The notes under the pieces were generated by a model that worked only from the letters and a program-made list of their open reading frames with translations, was not told the origin of the DNA and did no database searches. From assembly GCA_024336345.1 (NCBI GenBank), contig JANFOG010000017.1, forward strand, positions 124,001 to 188,000: a stretch of DNA of 64,000 bases, written 5' to 3'. Positions within the stretch are counted from its first letter, which is position 1, and every line of letters starts with the position of its first letter. A program made the position numbers and the translations under genes. This document shows, in pieces, positions 12,238-23,500 of the stretch. The stretch comes from Mariannaea sp. PMI_226 (Eukaryota; Ascomycota; Sordariomycetes; Hypocreales; Nectriaceae).

Positions 12238-13224
12238 TCAATCCCATTTTAAAAATACCTGACCATAGACTTTGGGAACTTCATTTCTTTTGTGCTTGCG
12301 TACAGTTTTGATTGTAAGACCTTTCCATGTAAACTCTGAATCATGAGTTTTCTCCCAGCCGGGAAGAAGGTTGACTTTGGACGGGTCGAAACCTTCGCCC
12401 AACAACTCACAACGATTAAGGACTTCTTCCACCAGAACTTGCAATTGTCCAATAGCGCGTGAGGAGTGGATGGAATCAGCGTGTCCATACACAACTACAT
12501 GCAAACTGCACAGGACCTCCCCAATTTCGTACTTTTTGTGCACAAGATTGCTGAAGTATTTTTGCAGAGTAGGTTGCGAAGAATTTAGTCGGTTTATCCC
12601 CGTTTTCACCCGCTCTCGCTCTTGTCCTTCGATCTCCCCCGATTTAAGTAGAAATTGTCCAATCATAACAAGGGTGGGTTGCCATCTAACATCGTAGTTT
12701 TCGTGCTGTAAGGGTGGCCGTGAAGGAACGAACGGTTCCTCACAGTTCCATATTTTCTTCATGAAAATAGTTGCTTCATTCATTTGATCCTTTTTGCGAT
12801 ACCTCCGGGCAATTCTTAGCGAGTAAGGAAGGAGTAGCTCCTCCAGCCTTAGGGCGCTGAAAGCTTCCCATGCCACAGCGAAAAGTCCCTCTAGGCAAGA
12901 GTTTCGTATCAGCGGGCTCTTGATTGCCGCCTTTAAGTTTTCCCTAATTGGCCCTAGCCCATTTGTAACTTCTCTCGTGAATATAGAGATAACAGTGCTG
13001 TCGTTTAGTAAGAAAGGCTTCGCAGCCCGAGAGAGTTTCTTGCAAGTTTGGCTGAAGGAGAGTATGTCGGAGAAGGAGAGGTTTTCAGCAATCTTCACCA
13101 ATATCTTCAATGGTAAATTGATCAGGTGACGTGCTCGAGGCTCCGAGTTCTGAGGTTGTGTTGGTCTCTTGCGTATAAAATTTGTAGAGGGCTTTAGACG
13201 CCTCGGACGCGGCAACTTTGCCAT
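12238..13224 (-). CDS. F-box protein
   Basis: 328 residues in one exon, starting MAKLPRPRRLK. An F-box lies at about residues 34-72 (INLPLKILVKIAENLSFSDI, then LSFSQTCKKLSRAAKPFL), with the usual pattern of LPxEIL, a mid-box Leu-rich turn and a C-K-x-L end. Such boxes bind Skp1 and place the protein in an SCF ubiquitin ligase; this is family knowledge. The rest is helical and shows no WD40, LRR or Kelch repeats, as is usual for the large lineage-specific F-box families of fungi, so the substrate cannot be guessed. The gene lies between two copies of the dispersed repeat: copy C about 850 bp beyond its 3' end and copy D about 170 bp upstream of its start. Confidence 0.85.
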   Translation of the reverse strand: MAKLPRPRRLKPSTNFIRKRPTQPQNSEPRARHLINLPLKILVKIAENLSFSDILSFSQTCKKLSRAAKPFLLNDSTVISIFTREVTNGLGPIRENLKAAIKSPLIRNSCLEGLFAVAWEAFSALRLEELLLPYSLRIARRYRKKDQMNEATIFMKKIWNCEEPFVPSRPPLQHENYDVRWQPTLVMIGQFLLKSGEIEGQERERVKTGINRLNSSQPTLQKYFSNLVHKKYEIGEVLCSLHVVVYGHADSIHSSRAIGQLQVLVEEVLNRCELLGEGFDPSKVNLLPGWEKTHDSEFTWKGLTIKTVRKHKRNEVPKVYGQVFLKWD

Positions 13225-14925
13225 CGCGCTGTGTGTACAACGATGTGTAGAGAAGGGAGAGGGATTTAGGAAATCTAGTGGAGAACCAGTATGGCAGCCT
13301 GGTCCTTTTAACGTCCACTAGAGCAACGGACACTGCTAGTGGCTGTGCATTGCCAAATTTGCGAAAAAATGGGTGGCGCCATGTGACTTTAAAGAGGGGT
13401 AGCATACCAAAATGCCCTTATGACAACCAACAAAAACATAGACTTGATCGAAATAATAGAAATACGGACCAGTTGATAAATTGAATATCTTCATTTGATG
13501 CCTTTAGCGTCGTCTATTTCCAATGATTCCTGACTCCTCCAATCGTGTGGTCCCGGACCGATGGTTCCCAGGTCATGAGTCCAACGGGTTTAAATGACAC
13601 CACCGCCCACTGTACCGGGGCCCATGGTCTTGTTAATCGCACAGTAAAATATCCTGACTCCACTAATATCTGGTGTGGCCGCCATTAGACAGCTCATCTC
13701 AATAAACCAGAAGGCATAACTATGCTTAAGAAAATGATTTCGGAAATTTCATTCAGTTCAAATCTATCTCAATCGAGTTTAGGTCGGGCGAATAAGGCGG
13801 GTGATCTGATCTCAGTTCTGCGGGATCCAATTTCCTGTTAGTACTTGATTGGCCCCAAGGCCACTGACGTTATCCTGCATTAGGCAACAAGGTCGGCCTG
13901 CCTGTGTCTTAGGTGTGAACAGTCAAGACTTTTTCCGGATGCCCTGTTTAGACCTCGATCCGTTCATGCAAGGAGATATACTTGATCATATAGAGGGGCT
14001 TTTATATTGAGAAGGAAGATGTGTGTGTATTGAAGGCGGAGATAAATCCCTAACCGTAACTATGTAAACTTAAAAGTTGTCCGTTCAGCATCCCCAGCAA
14101 CTCTACCATGTACTGACAAAAAGCTGTCATCATCCCCACCAGTGGCCTTGGGGGTTACTTAGGGCCACTTTTGGGCATTTCAATGCTGCAATATAGGGTC
14201 TGCCATCTATCCAATGGAAAAGTGTCAATTATCTAGCCCTGCAATTTACTCACGGAAATAGCCCCCCAACCCGGACCGATTATAGCCGGTTGCCTAAGCC
14301 TTATGCCTGCTCATACCTTCTCTGAGCAGACGTGTCGCGAGGTGCCTGACCCTGGTCCGTTCTTACCTTCGAACTGCCAAGATAGAAGAACCTGAAACAA
14401 AATCGGGCCTTGAAGGGATATCCATTACACGCATTCGTATTGTTAGGGGCAGCACTACAGTATATGCAATCATTAAATTGCCTCGTCATGTTTTCATTGG
14501 CATAGTTACGGGTCAAGAGGTATGTAAGACCAGATTTGTCGCCCCACTTAGGAAGAGACGGCAGTACTGTAATATATTGCACACAGCTGCAGCTACATCT
14601 CGACGTTATGTGTACAAACCGAAGATTTTGGGCACCGCCGAGAGTATCAAAAAGCTCCTTTGGGTTGCTCAGTTTTATCCTGACAACCTAGCGACAATAA
14701 TACTTAGCAACGGTATATATATATATCCTACCATAGAACGATTCCATAGCTGGAAATTAGGACCTTCTATGCCCTCGGACTTTCCCTGCACACATATTTG
14801 ACGGCATAGACCTGTAAAGGACAAGTTCAGAAGTCGGTCGAGTCTACATCGGTCATTCTCCTATGCTAGTCTCACATGCGTTCGTATTTTTAGGTTCAAC
14901 TAGTAGTAATTTCTCTACATTTGAA
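13225..14925. other. Interval with repeat copy D
   Basis: Copy D of the dispersed repeat occupies about 13390-13583. Nothing else is supportable; the short frames here lack any protein-like feature. Confidence 0.5.
13390..13583 (-). repeat. Dispersed repeat copy D
   Basis: On the minus strand it reads TTGGACTCATGACCTGGGAA, ATCGGTCCGGGACCACACGA, GATATTCAATTTATCAACTG and the end block TACCCCTCTTTAAAGTC. It shares CGTATTTCT just after the centre with copy A. It lies in the presumed promoter of the F-box gene. Confidence 0.8.
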
Positions 14926-15596
14926 ATGAACAAACAGCACATCTTTCTGATTGCGCTTATGCTTCTAGCTGCCCATTTGGCAATATGCATTATTTTTCGA
15001 TACAGCGCCCATTTTCACAACAGCGGTCTGATGACCATAGCAGTAAGCATCACTGCCAACAATAACCTCACTAAAATTAATGATTCCAGTTACTCCATCC
15101 CTCTGTAGATTCGGACAATACAGAAGGGAATATTACCATTGGACTGAGAGGCTTCTGCATAAGGCGACAAGGGCAAGTTCAATGTCACAATGCATATGAG
15201 GCATCATTTCTCAACATAACAAAGGGTATTCTAGACAACCAGCTATATCCGGACTTGTGGGGAATTCTTTTCGTGGATTTTTTGCTTAGTCTCAGTCTTC
15301 TGTGCGTTTGTGGTTTGCTGTTTTTTGTTATCCGGTTAGGCTTTTGGGTTGCAATAGCAGCAATCTTCTCAATTACGCTTCCTACCTTACCAGCAGTGGG
15401 AATAATGGTGATCTACAAGTTGATAGAGAAGGATTTGACTTCTATTGGCTATCTTGTGTTACCGGGAGATGCTCGAATCTACTGCTGGATTTCATTAGGG
15501 TGTATCGTCGGCTCATTGTTTTTGTCTCTAGGTATGCTCATTAGGGTAGGAAGGGACGCACAGGGAGATCAAACGAGGCTGCTTTTGAATCACTAG
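14926..15596 (+). CDS. Four-TM claudin-superfamily (SUR7/PalI-like) protein
   Basis: Model: exons 14926-15042 and 15090-15596 with a 47-nt intron (GTAAGC..CCAG), phase 0; 207 residues starting MNKQHIFLIA. An acceptor nearer the 3' side (CTGTAG at 15103-15108) gives a stop, which supports the chosen one. TM1 is about residues 6-24. A loop follows with two N-I-T sites and a G-L-R-G-F-C62...C71 pair. Three more TM segments follow, at about 95-120, 122-145 and 166-190. One N-terminal TM, an extracellular loop with G-x-x-G-[FYW]-C..C and three further TMs is the pattern of the fungal SUR7/PalI/Fig1 branch of the claudin fold, which acts in plasma-membrane domains, pH sensing or mating. Branch membership is inferred from pattern only. 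Confidence 0.6.
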
Positions 15597-18163
15597 GGGC
15601 AAGAGTAATTTTGAAAGGAGTCTCTGTTCTTTGGGACAATACCAATGGAAGATTAAAATTCTCATCATTCACCCTTACGTGGTAAGTTATCAGAAGGGCG
15701 ACTAAGGCGGAATGCCGATGCCATCGAATGTGCCATGGACGAGCGGAATCTAGTGCACGCACTGTGCAGCCCAGTATCAGACCAAAGGCCTCTTGTCTTC
15801 ATTTCATTCCATCCTTCCATTCACCTGTCGGGATATCCGAAACTCAGCTTTGAAGGAGCAGAAGGAATCATTGGATGCTTTATCCTATACTAACGAGCCA
15901 CTACCGACAATACCTATCATCGGGCCACCTCCCAGCCGTTGGTATTACAGGACCCATTGCCTGCTGATTTATCTATAACAGACGTAGTAGCATAAGTTGA
16001 GCCATCAGAGAATGAAACAGCTCAGCCAGTCCCAGTCGTTTTAAATGTAGCCTGGGCAGAAAGGCATCGGTCTCTTCACCTCAGGATGCCCAAGATAGAT
16101 GTATTACCGCTTAGGATTGACTTGTCCTTGTAATTTATGCTGTCACTGACCTGTAGACATGCTATCGAAAATCGATACGCCTATTCGAAATTGCAGGGAA
16201 TGCAGTGTGGTATTCGAGGTTGGCGGATGGGTGATCGATTCGCGGTTGGGAAGCGATAACAGATCGCGAAGGCACAACTGGCACATACTAGGCTGCCTGG
16301 TACGGGTTTTGGCGGGATTACGGAGCTTTGCCAGCAGAAAATTAGGCGAGAACCAGCAAAGGTAGCTAAGAGGGAAGAAGTTTGCTTTATCGGGAGTGTC
16401 GGAATACACGCAACAGTTCCTTGATTTGATGCATTAACTTGCACATATATATTGGTTGCGTTATTGGAGTTTTAGGTGTGCCTGCTCTTATGAGGATAAC
16501 GTTGTACATGAATGAATACTATTTCCTTGAAGCTAAGCTTGCTCCTATAAGAAAGAACAGTGGCTTGTGTCAAAGCCTTGAATAGAGCTTGATGGTTTAG
16601 TTCCTTCGGGACTTTGTCGCCAACCACCAAGTGTAGGAGACCACCCAATGAAAAATGAATGGCCATCTCAGTCTCGGTGTAAAGAGGGTGTTAGAAGAAG
16701 TTAAGGTTCCCCCCTCTACTTCACGACTAATGTCATGACACAAACTCTAAGGAAGTCCTAGGCGGTGGCGACCTCAAAGGACTCGGGCTTAAATTGAGAA
16801 CAATAATTAGGGCCTTCACACTCATTAAAACAAATAACAACATACAATACAATTAAGACTTTATCATCAAATGCACCTAGCACCCCCTGCGTAATACAAC
16901 AATAGAATCGAGGTCGCCAGGGACAACAAAGAACTCACAAGCTTATCCCTCCGGCAAGCGTTCAATTTATCGAGGGATTTGAGAGCACAAGATTCCATAA
17001 ATTCAGGAGTACAGTTAAACGCAGCCTCATTTAGAGCAAGCACGCCCTGGGTGGTACGTCTCTGTTGCTACGTACAAGGCGTATGCAGCGGCCCTTTCAA
17101 CCGATGTCCATGACGAGATTTTCTATGTCGAATAACGTATCAATGGCAGGTTTATGCTACCAGCGGGAGATGTGAGAGTGCTTCTAGAGGAGCGATATTT
17201 CCGTATACGAAATCCATCAAGTCTCGTTGAGGCCTTGGTTGCGTTCCATACTAGAGTACCGCACATACTTCCTGGATTGTGCCATGAAGGTTCCAGCTGA
17301 TCATCGAAGGAAAGGCAATAGATACCAACGTGGCCAGTATGCTTGATGCTCGTTGTGCCCATCTCAACTCTTGCCCAAATGTCCGGAATCCGAGCCACTA
17401 GTACCTTTTCCAACTCCTTGGTTCGGCCGCCTTCAGCCGAGCTTACGGCTGGTTGTGGCTACTCTACCTGATCGTCCGCTTGTTGGCGACATAGATAAAG
17501 TCTTCCTTGGCATACTGTATTTGACTACATTGGCTGTCATGCTTTATTACAGCAGTAAAAACTAAAAAAGACCTGAATACCGTGCCATATTATACTGTAA
17601 CCATTCAGACTTTGTTGTGGTGAATCGAGTCCATTATTAGTCTCTGAGCAGAATGACCATTTCCTCCGCCTCCCTTTAATAGAACACCTAAAAAGGACAG
17701 TCAAGTATAGACTCAGTGTAAGTTCTTGAGTTGAGAAAACTTCATAGAAACTGGGCAAATTACTCAATATACTTCCTAAATTAGACAGCGTAAGGTTTCG
17801 CCATGTCAATTTCAGCTGTTGCGTCGGATGATGAAATTCAATGCATTGAGCTTGCCAACACACCCCCCAAAGAGTCCAGGGACCTATTATGAGTCCTGAA
17901 AAGGATCGGCTGGGAGTCAGACCACCGCAAGCGCAAGGTCATCACGTGGATGTTTTCACGAACGCTGCAGAGGATTGCTACAACGACGGCTTTAACACCC
18001 AACAAGGAGGCCAGTTCAGGGTGTTCATCAATTCCGATACAGCAATTTGGCCACGAAATTGAGTTGCGTTGACAGCTTACTCAGCATTTTGCCAGTGTAG
18101 TTGAAGCGGTTGATCAACTTCGCCCAGCGATTGAGTCAATTCCACCAAGTTGAACACGTTGAG
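15597..18163. other. Gene-poor interval
   Basis: No supportable gene. The stretch 16805-16950 weakly resembles the centre of the dispersed repeat on the minus strand (TCATCAAATGCACCTAGCA) and may be a decayed copy. Bases 17880-18160 next to the hAT relic may belong to it but carry no readable protein. Confidence 0.4.
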
Positions 18164-19320
18164 CTATCCACGCTTGTCAAGAGCCTCACCCTCCAGCCAC
18201 TCTTGCGTCCATAAAACTTGCTTCTTGCCCTTCCATATTATGCTGCTTCCAACCTCTCCTGACACGTCAACTAACGAGTCCGCCCCCTCAATCTGCACAT
18301 TCCGCACCCAAGACCGTAGTGTTTGCGTAATTCCTATGCTACTGGCTTCTAAATGAGTCCGTAAAGGCGACACAATTTGTCCAGTAACGCTAAAAGGTCA
18401 TTCACACTCTGCAGACATGGGGGGAATTGAGAGAAGGTCGAGAGCCATTCGTGACAACCGTGGGTAGCCATTTTGTTTCTCCACCAATATTGCACGGGAT
18501 CGGTGACAAGTGGATCTTTCTTGGCGTCGGGATTTGAGAGCCAGTGGTCATAGTCGTCGCGATCTGCGTTTTAGTGATGCTTGAGAGGAGGACGTTCTGC
18601 CTGCCAGAGTCGAAGACCTATAAGCCCGATGTCTCTACAGCGCACTCATTATCTTGAAACGCTTCAGCGGGAGTTCTTCGCCCGGTATCGATAGTGTCGG
18701 TAATGGTTAATACTCTTCCTCCCACAGATTCCTAATCATTCGTTTGGCCTCCTGGAGCCATGGCAGCTGTAATTGGTCGGTCTGCGTATTCTCGAAGTAG
18801 CCCCAACACGAAACTGAATTTATGAGAGCGGGAGCATAGGACGCTGCCGTCTCGTCTAATTTGGTGTAATACCGTTTAATTTGTCTCACCCTAGGTTAAT
18901 GTTTATCTTGAAGTGCTCAGGGTCAGGGTAGTTCTCCGCTGTTGCCTTCAACTCCTCTAATTTGTCTATCAGGAACTCGTAGGTTGATGCGACATCCCAC
19001 ATATTGCCGTACGCCTCAACACGGCCTCCTTTGCGTATCCGTCTTTGAGCGTCGCCCCTAGCATTCGCAGTGCTTCCTCGAAGTCGACAAGCACCCTTCT
19101 CCATCAATTCAATGACCACCCAGTCATTCTCAGTCAGAAGGCTCTCCTCGTGGATGCACAGTGGCAATTCTTCCTTCCTTGTCAAACCGTTGCGGCGTTC
19201 TCTATTGAACTCAATCATGCTCAATCTCAACGAGATCCTCGAGGAGCCGACGCAACTTGAGGTCTCGCCGCATCTTGTAGAAGGTCGATAACCTGCGAGT
19301 GACAAGTGTGCCACAGCCAT
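18164..19320 (-). pseudogene. hAT transposase relic (C-terminal half)
   Basis: Minus-strand pieces in changing frames read as one hAT transposase. At 18886-19320 is the block with GGRVEAYGNMWDVASTYEFL and PDPEHFKININLG. At 18707-18889 is RYYTKLDETAASYAPALINS, then WGYFENTQTDQLQLPWLQEA and LWEEEY. At about 18164-18460 is the dimerisation domain, with YPRLSRMALDLLSIPPMSAE, a stop, then SPLRTHLEASSIGITQTLRS. Order and motifs are those of the fungal hAT family. Damage seen: TGA where INLGW is expected, a frameshift straight after it, an interrupted block between 18460 and 18706, and TGA in place of the conserved Arg after SAECE. The last is one C-to-T change from CGA. No terminal repeats were found. 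The element is dead. Confidence 0.8.
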
Positions 19321-19721
19321 GTGCTACTCAATCGGGTATTGTGGTGTGCTATCTTCGGCGATGAAGAGGCACACGGGCATGTAATATGATCAAAGCTCTT
19401 TTGGGGGGTCGTCTTTGACTTTAAATGGGATACTCTACCTAATGGATGCATAGCAATCGGTTTTAATTCAGACTACATAATTCTTTTACCATGTTACCGT
19501 ATGGTATTCCAATTATGTAAAATCTTGGAAAAGAGCAACTGCAATAAACCGAAGCCATGCGTATTGTGTTACAGAGTAATTACTTATATATGTATTGGAG
19601 TCGGCACTGCTTTCCATTAAGCTAATTAGTGTACAATACATAGCATGCAATTTCCGGCATTTGGAGATATACTGTGGTGAGTAATATCACTCCGCAAAGC
19701 CTCAAGACCATTGATCCGTTC
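19321..19721. other. Non-coding interval
   Basis: No gene seen. Part of it may be the N-terminal side of the hAT relic, too decayed to read. Confidence 0.4.
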
Positions 19722-21047
19722 CTATGTAATCAATGCCTTGTTCATGGCGGCTTCTATCCATTTCTTCACATTGGCCCTATTTTCCTCCATTAGACGTCTG
19801 CATGCAGCCTTGGCCGCGGCCTTCTTCTTTAGATATTCGTCATGTTGGTTGATGACCCTCTGCACCACAGCTAGCTCCCTCTCGTCACCTTCAGCCACCC
19901 ATGCCGCCTCGCGCGGGAAGTACGAGTAGGCTGCCAGCAGCTTCTCGTTGGCCACTAGGGGCACCCCTGCGATCAACGCCGCGGGAATAGACGATGACGC
20001 CTTGCAGTAGTAGTATGTTTCACTGCCAAATGCTGGTAGGATGGAGAATGCGCGGGACATGAGGTTGTAAAAGTCTAGATAAGATAGATCGCTGTTAAAT
20101 ACGACATTGGCTTCGATATCTTTTGGCACCTCCTGCTCTTCTCCGTGGCCCACGAGGTGTAACGTTATATTATATTTGCTGTCCGCAGTCGCGGACGCGC
20201 CTCCGGCTGCTTTGTAAACCATTTCGCTCAGGTCCCGAAAGATACCCTTATAGTCGCGGCGTCCAGGTTCGTAGTTGCCCTGCATGGCCAACCTCAGATT
20301 CCCATCATCCGTGCTATCCAAATCTGCAAGGTTCATGGGAAAGACAGGTGGTAACGTCCGAGCCAAGACAGGCTGCGCAATGACGTTGGAACCGGCATTG
20401 GAACTCCACTTAGGTATTGTCTTCTTAACTAGAAAGTCGGCGGTGTGTTGACTTAAAGCAATTATATCGATGCGGCCCCGGTCCACCCACTTTTGGAGCA
20501 TATCGACGTGTTTGCCCTCTACCCAGCGGTCGGCATGGTGAATCAGGCAAAAGAGATGAGTCGTCGTGTTGGAAAGCAGATACGCGAGCGGCTCCTGCAT
20601 GTGCCGGCTTATAAGATCGAATTCACAGGTGGTAGACAAAAGGACATCAGGGGCCTGGGTATAAACGCTACCGTTAAACGCAGCAGGCTTGCCTATAGAC
20701 ATAATGGGCGACTGGAGACTAAAATTGGAGACTATTTCGTCCATTCCATACCGCTGCTTCGCGAGATAGAGCTGTAGCTCAGCGTCTGGGTGTCCGCCAA
20801 AAGCGTAGATGAGGGAGGCAATGACTTCGTCGTGAGTACCACCGGTCTCGACAATGGCTATGCGGACAGGACGTCTAGGTTTAACCCATGATGAAAGTAT
20901 ACCATTGTCGTCTGTGAAAGGAATTTCATTCTGCCAGGTGTTGACGGGGTTCCACGAGTCTTGTCGACGACTAAAAAAGAAGGACGTGATGCCGAAGAGT
21001 AGAAGCAGGAGGAATAAGCTGGTGATTTGACGGAGTTTACAGATCAT
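19722..21047 (-). CDS. Type II membrane protein, putative GT-B glycosyltransferase
   Basis: 441 residues from the ATG at 21047; the frame continues upstream, but only through a GTG. A short basic N-terminus (MICKLRQ) is followed by one hydrophobic segment at about residues 9-26 and a polar stem, the layout of a Golgi type II protein. N-glycosylation sites occur in the lumenal part (NFS, NGS, NTT, NIT). The C-terminal third has PAFGSETYYYCKASSSIPAA followed by LIAGVPLVANEKLLAAYSYF, resembling the donor-binding half of GT-B enzymes, where an E and small residues contact the sugar nucleotide. I infer a glycosyltransferase; the sugar and acceptor cannot be read. No intron is needed. It sits alone next to the hAT relic. 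Confidence 0.6.
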   Translation of the reverse strand: MICKLRQITSLFLLLLLFGITSFFFSRRQDSWNPVNTWQNEIPFTDDNGILSSWVKPRRPVRIAIVETGGTHDEVIASLIYAFGGHPDAELQLYLAKQRYGMDEIVSNFSLQSPIMSIGKPAAFNGSVYTQAPDVLLSTTCEFDLISRHMQEPLAYLLSNTTTHLFCLIHHADRWVEGKHVDMLQKWVDRGRIDIIALSQHTADFLVKKTIPKWSSNAGSNVIAQPVLARTLPPVFPMNLADLDSTDDGNLRLAMQGNYEPGRRDYKGIFRDLSEMVYKAAGGASATADSKYNITLHLVGHGEEQEVPKDIEANVVFNSDLSYLDFYNLMSRAFSILPAFGSETYYYCKASSSIPAALIAGVPLVANEKLLAAYSYFPREAAWVAEGDERELAVVQRVINQHDEYLKKKAAAKAACRRLMEENRANVKKWIEAAMNKALIT

Positions 21048-21621
21048 TAGCCTATAGGGTAATAATAATGAGACAAACACTTTAAAAATACGTCAGAGAG
21101 TATATTTATAAGATCATAGGGTCGTCGCGCAGCCAACCTCGGATGTGAATAGAGTAGGTAAAGTCTTCGAACCGTCGAACATATTTATAGACATTGTTTA
21201 GTCAAATTCAGACTTAGGGGTGTATTTGCGAGCAATGTCTCTTTTTGTAATGTACCTATGGATGTCGCAAATGGAATTTGGGGGGCTTGATGCGCCGACT
21301 ACGCTTGCCTCGTCCACCCACATTGATTTGGAGGCCAGAAGAGCCACCTTTGCTTCTACTATGCTTCCCCCGCCCCAGCAGCTCGTAGCAGCACTCGTAG
21401 CAGGTACACGGTCCTAAGGGTGTCACCACACACACGTCATATCAGATCCTACTCATAGCTTCAATCTGATGAAGAATGAGCAAAATAAAATAGATAAATG
21501 AAAGAGGTCGACAATAGGTGCAAGGGAAAGCAGAAAGCACTGAACATGAAATGGCGCGGTTGAGATGTAGCAATTTCGCTAGATAAAACGAGAGCAAATT
21601 GCAAATTGCCGACTATGACAT
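21048..21621. other. Non-coding interval
   Basis: Presumed promoter of the minus-strand glycosyltransferase-like gene and 3' flank of the next minus-strand frame. Nothing else seen. Confidence 0.5.
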
Positions 21622-22328
21622 TCAAAGTTGGTCGTTACGATCTCGCAATGCCTTGATCAGTCGTTGAAGTGCCTCGTCTGACATGTATCCACATATTTGA
21701 TAGCCGCCTCCCTGCCCGTTGCAACTAGTTGCGTATGCTCCTTGAGTGGTTCGCGAGCCCTCTATTTTTTGAACGTCCGTGATTGCTTGGGGGGACTCTG
21801 GCACTTGGTTTGGCGATGGCGCTGCCTTCGAATCAAAATGCTTCAGCCGCGCACGACGCAAATGTTCAAAGTCAGAGCTAGATGCCGCGGCAGGGGGGGT
21901 ATGCGGTTGCATGGCTGAATGCTGAAATGGAGCTGATGGCCCGGGTACAGAGGTGTGAACCGCTGGCAGCGTGCCAAACATATAGCAGCTTTAATTTCTT
22001 CGAGTGACGAAGATGGAAGCAAGTTCGAAGTGTCGAGGGCCTGACTTTCTCGCCACTGGAGAATAAGTGAAATGACATATGAAATATCTCGGAAGCAACC
22101 GCATTCAATTTCACGAAAGAACTGGTTCCGCAGCGTTGAATCTGACCACTGTGATGGTTCCAAGCCTGATTGAGTGCTAATAACTTGAGAAGACATGTGC
22201 GGCATCCCCTTGCGAATAGCCTTGCAAACCTTCTTGCTCGGCTCTTTGCACTTCTCCTCGCACATGGCCCCGCAAATGCCCTCGTAAATGTCCTCACCGT
22301 CATGGAATATGTCCTCTACAGATGGCAA
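21622..22328 (-). CDS. Hypothetical Cys-rich protein in two shifted frames
   Basis: Two minus-strand frames read as parts of one product. The first (22328 to about 21990) has a Cys-rich head (GICGAMCEEKCKEPSKKVCK) and an amphipathic middle. The second (21981-21622) has a Pro/Ala-rich linker and a C-terminal helix ending EALQRLIKALRDRNDQL. They differ by one frame at about 21960-21990, and I could not find a GT..AG intron joining them in phase. The first frame has no ATG at its head, but a CTGTAG acceptor near 22318 suggests a spliced start. This is either a gene with introns I have not resolved or one broken by a small indel. Family unknown. Confidence 0.35.
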
Positions 22329-22454
22329 CGAAATCTACTCATGTGTAGGTCCAGTGCAGAGCTCCAGTTGCCAGCTTTGGTGCCGGATGCAAGTTTGTAG
22401 CAAAGTCGGATTGTTGTTAGAGGAGCATTGCTGGCACAGGCTACCACGGCCGTA

Positions 22455-22745
22455 AGCGGGAGGACAAATCCAAGAGGTCACTGAAAACTTGAAGAATAGG
22501 CTTAAAGCCAGTTTGCTAGCAATACTACTAAATCACGGGAATCCGCAGAAAAAGACTGAAAAGAAAAGGAGACACAAGCAAGGGCAGCCATCTTACGGGC
22601 TTGAGAAGAGGAGTGCAAAATTTGGGTAAAGCATGACAAGGTATAGTATGGGCCGGAGGAAACGCGGGCACAATTTGGATAATATATGGCACATGTGGGC
22701 TTGAAGAGAAAAGGACACAATTTGACAAATATATGTATGGATCAG
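22455..22745 (-). repeat. Left arm of inverted repeat pair
   Basis: Read on the minus strand from 22706: CTTCAAGCCCACATGTGCCA, then TTATCCAAATTGTGCCCGC, ACCCAAATTTTGCACTCC and TCCTTTTCTTTTCAGTC. The same blocks in the same order occur on the plus strand at 24830-25085. Confidence 0.75.
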
Positions 22746-22959
22746 CAATCAGTGCCCTTTTGGCAATATGACACCGGGCATGATACATTGCAATTCTAAT
22801 TGTAACTGGATCAAACCGACGGGCGACGCGCAATACGTGCCCAAACCTTACAAAAATGTTATCCATGATTTATTGCGTAAAGTGCGATCACATTCAGCTC
22901 TAAAGCCAATCAGTTGGGGAGAATCGATTACTAGTTTACATCTTAAGAAAAGCAATCTC

Positions 22960-23500
22960 AACCTACTTCACATAGCGACCGCGGGAAGATCGAATCTATT
23001 AATTACGGGTGCATTGGAGTGGTGCGATATTTTGAGACCAAAAGTAGATCAATCATACTGTTCACCAGTAAAGATGACGAATTCAACTCCGAGCCGTTCA
23101 CAACCGAGGGACAAGTATTACAACCGAAATCATGTTGAATTTCTGGGTGTCATCATGGATGCTAGAATTAAGTTCCAGGAACATATCGCAATAGCAGCTT
23201 CTCAAGGGATTGTAGTAGCAATGGAGCTGAAGAGCTTGAGAGGGCTTATCGCCATAGCCTGCAAGCCAACTACCTACAGTAACCGTAAACCTGCTGGGGG
23301 ATTATGCTTTCCATCTGTGGGTGCACAGTTTTATACGCAGGCTTATAACCCAACAACAGGGCTCAATAAGCAGGAGTGCAGGCAATAGTTGAGAGGTTTA
23401 ATACGATGGCGACAAGTGTGGCAAAGTAGAAGCTCACATTCCTCCAGCACGGCAGCGGTGTTAGAAAAGAGTGTTGTTGGATTGCAGAGGGGGTGCTTGG
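22960..23500 (+). pseudogene. Tad-like LINE reverse-transcriptase relic
   Basis: The frame ending at 23388 carries the palm-end and thumb signature of fungal non-LTR reverse transcriptases: VEFLGVIMDARIKFQEHIA followed by AMELKSLRGL. Just past its stop, other frames continue the family pattern (QAIVERFNTMATSVA, then VEAHIPPARQR), separated by a stop and a frameshift. Upstream of about 22960 the frame no longer resembles a LINE. The piece covers only a small part of ORF2; catalytic YxDD is not present, so it is a dead fragment. It lies between the arms of the inverted repeat pair. Confidence 0.7.
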
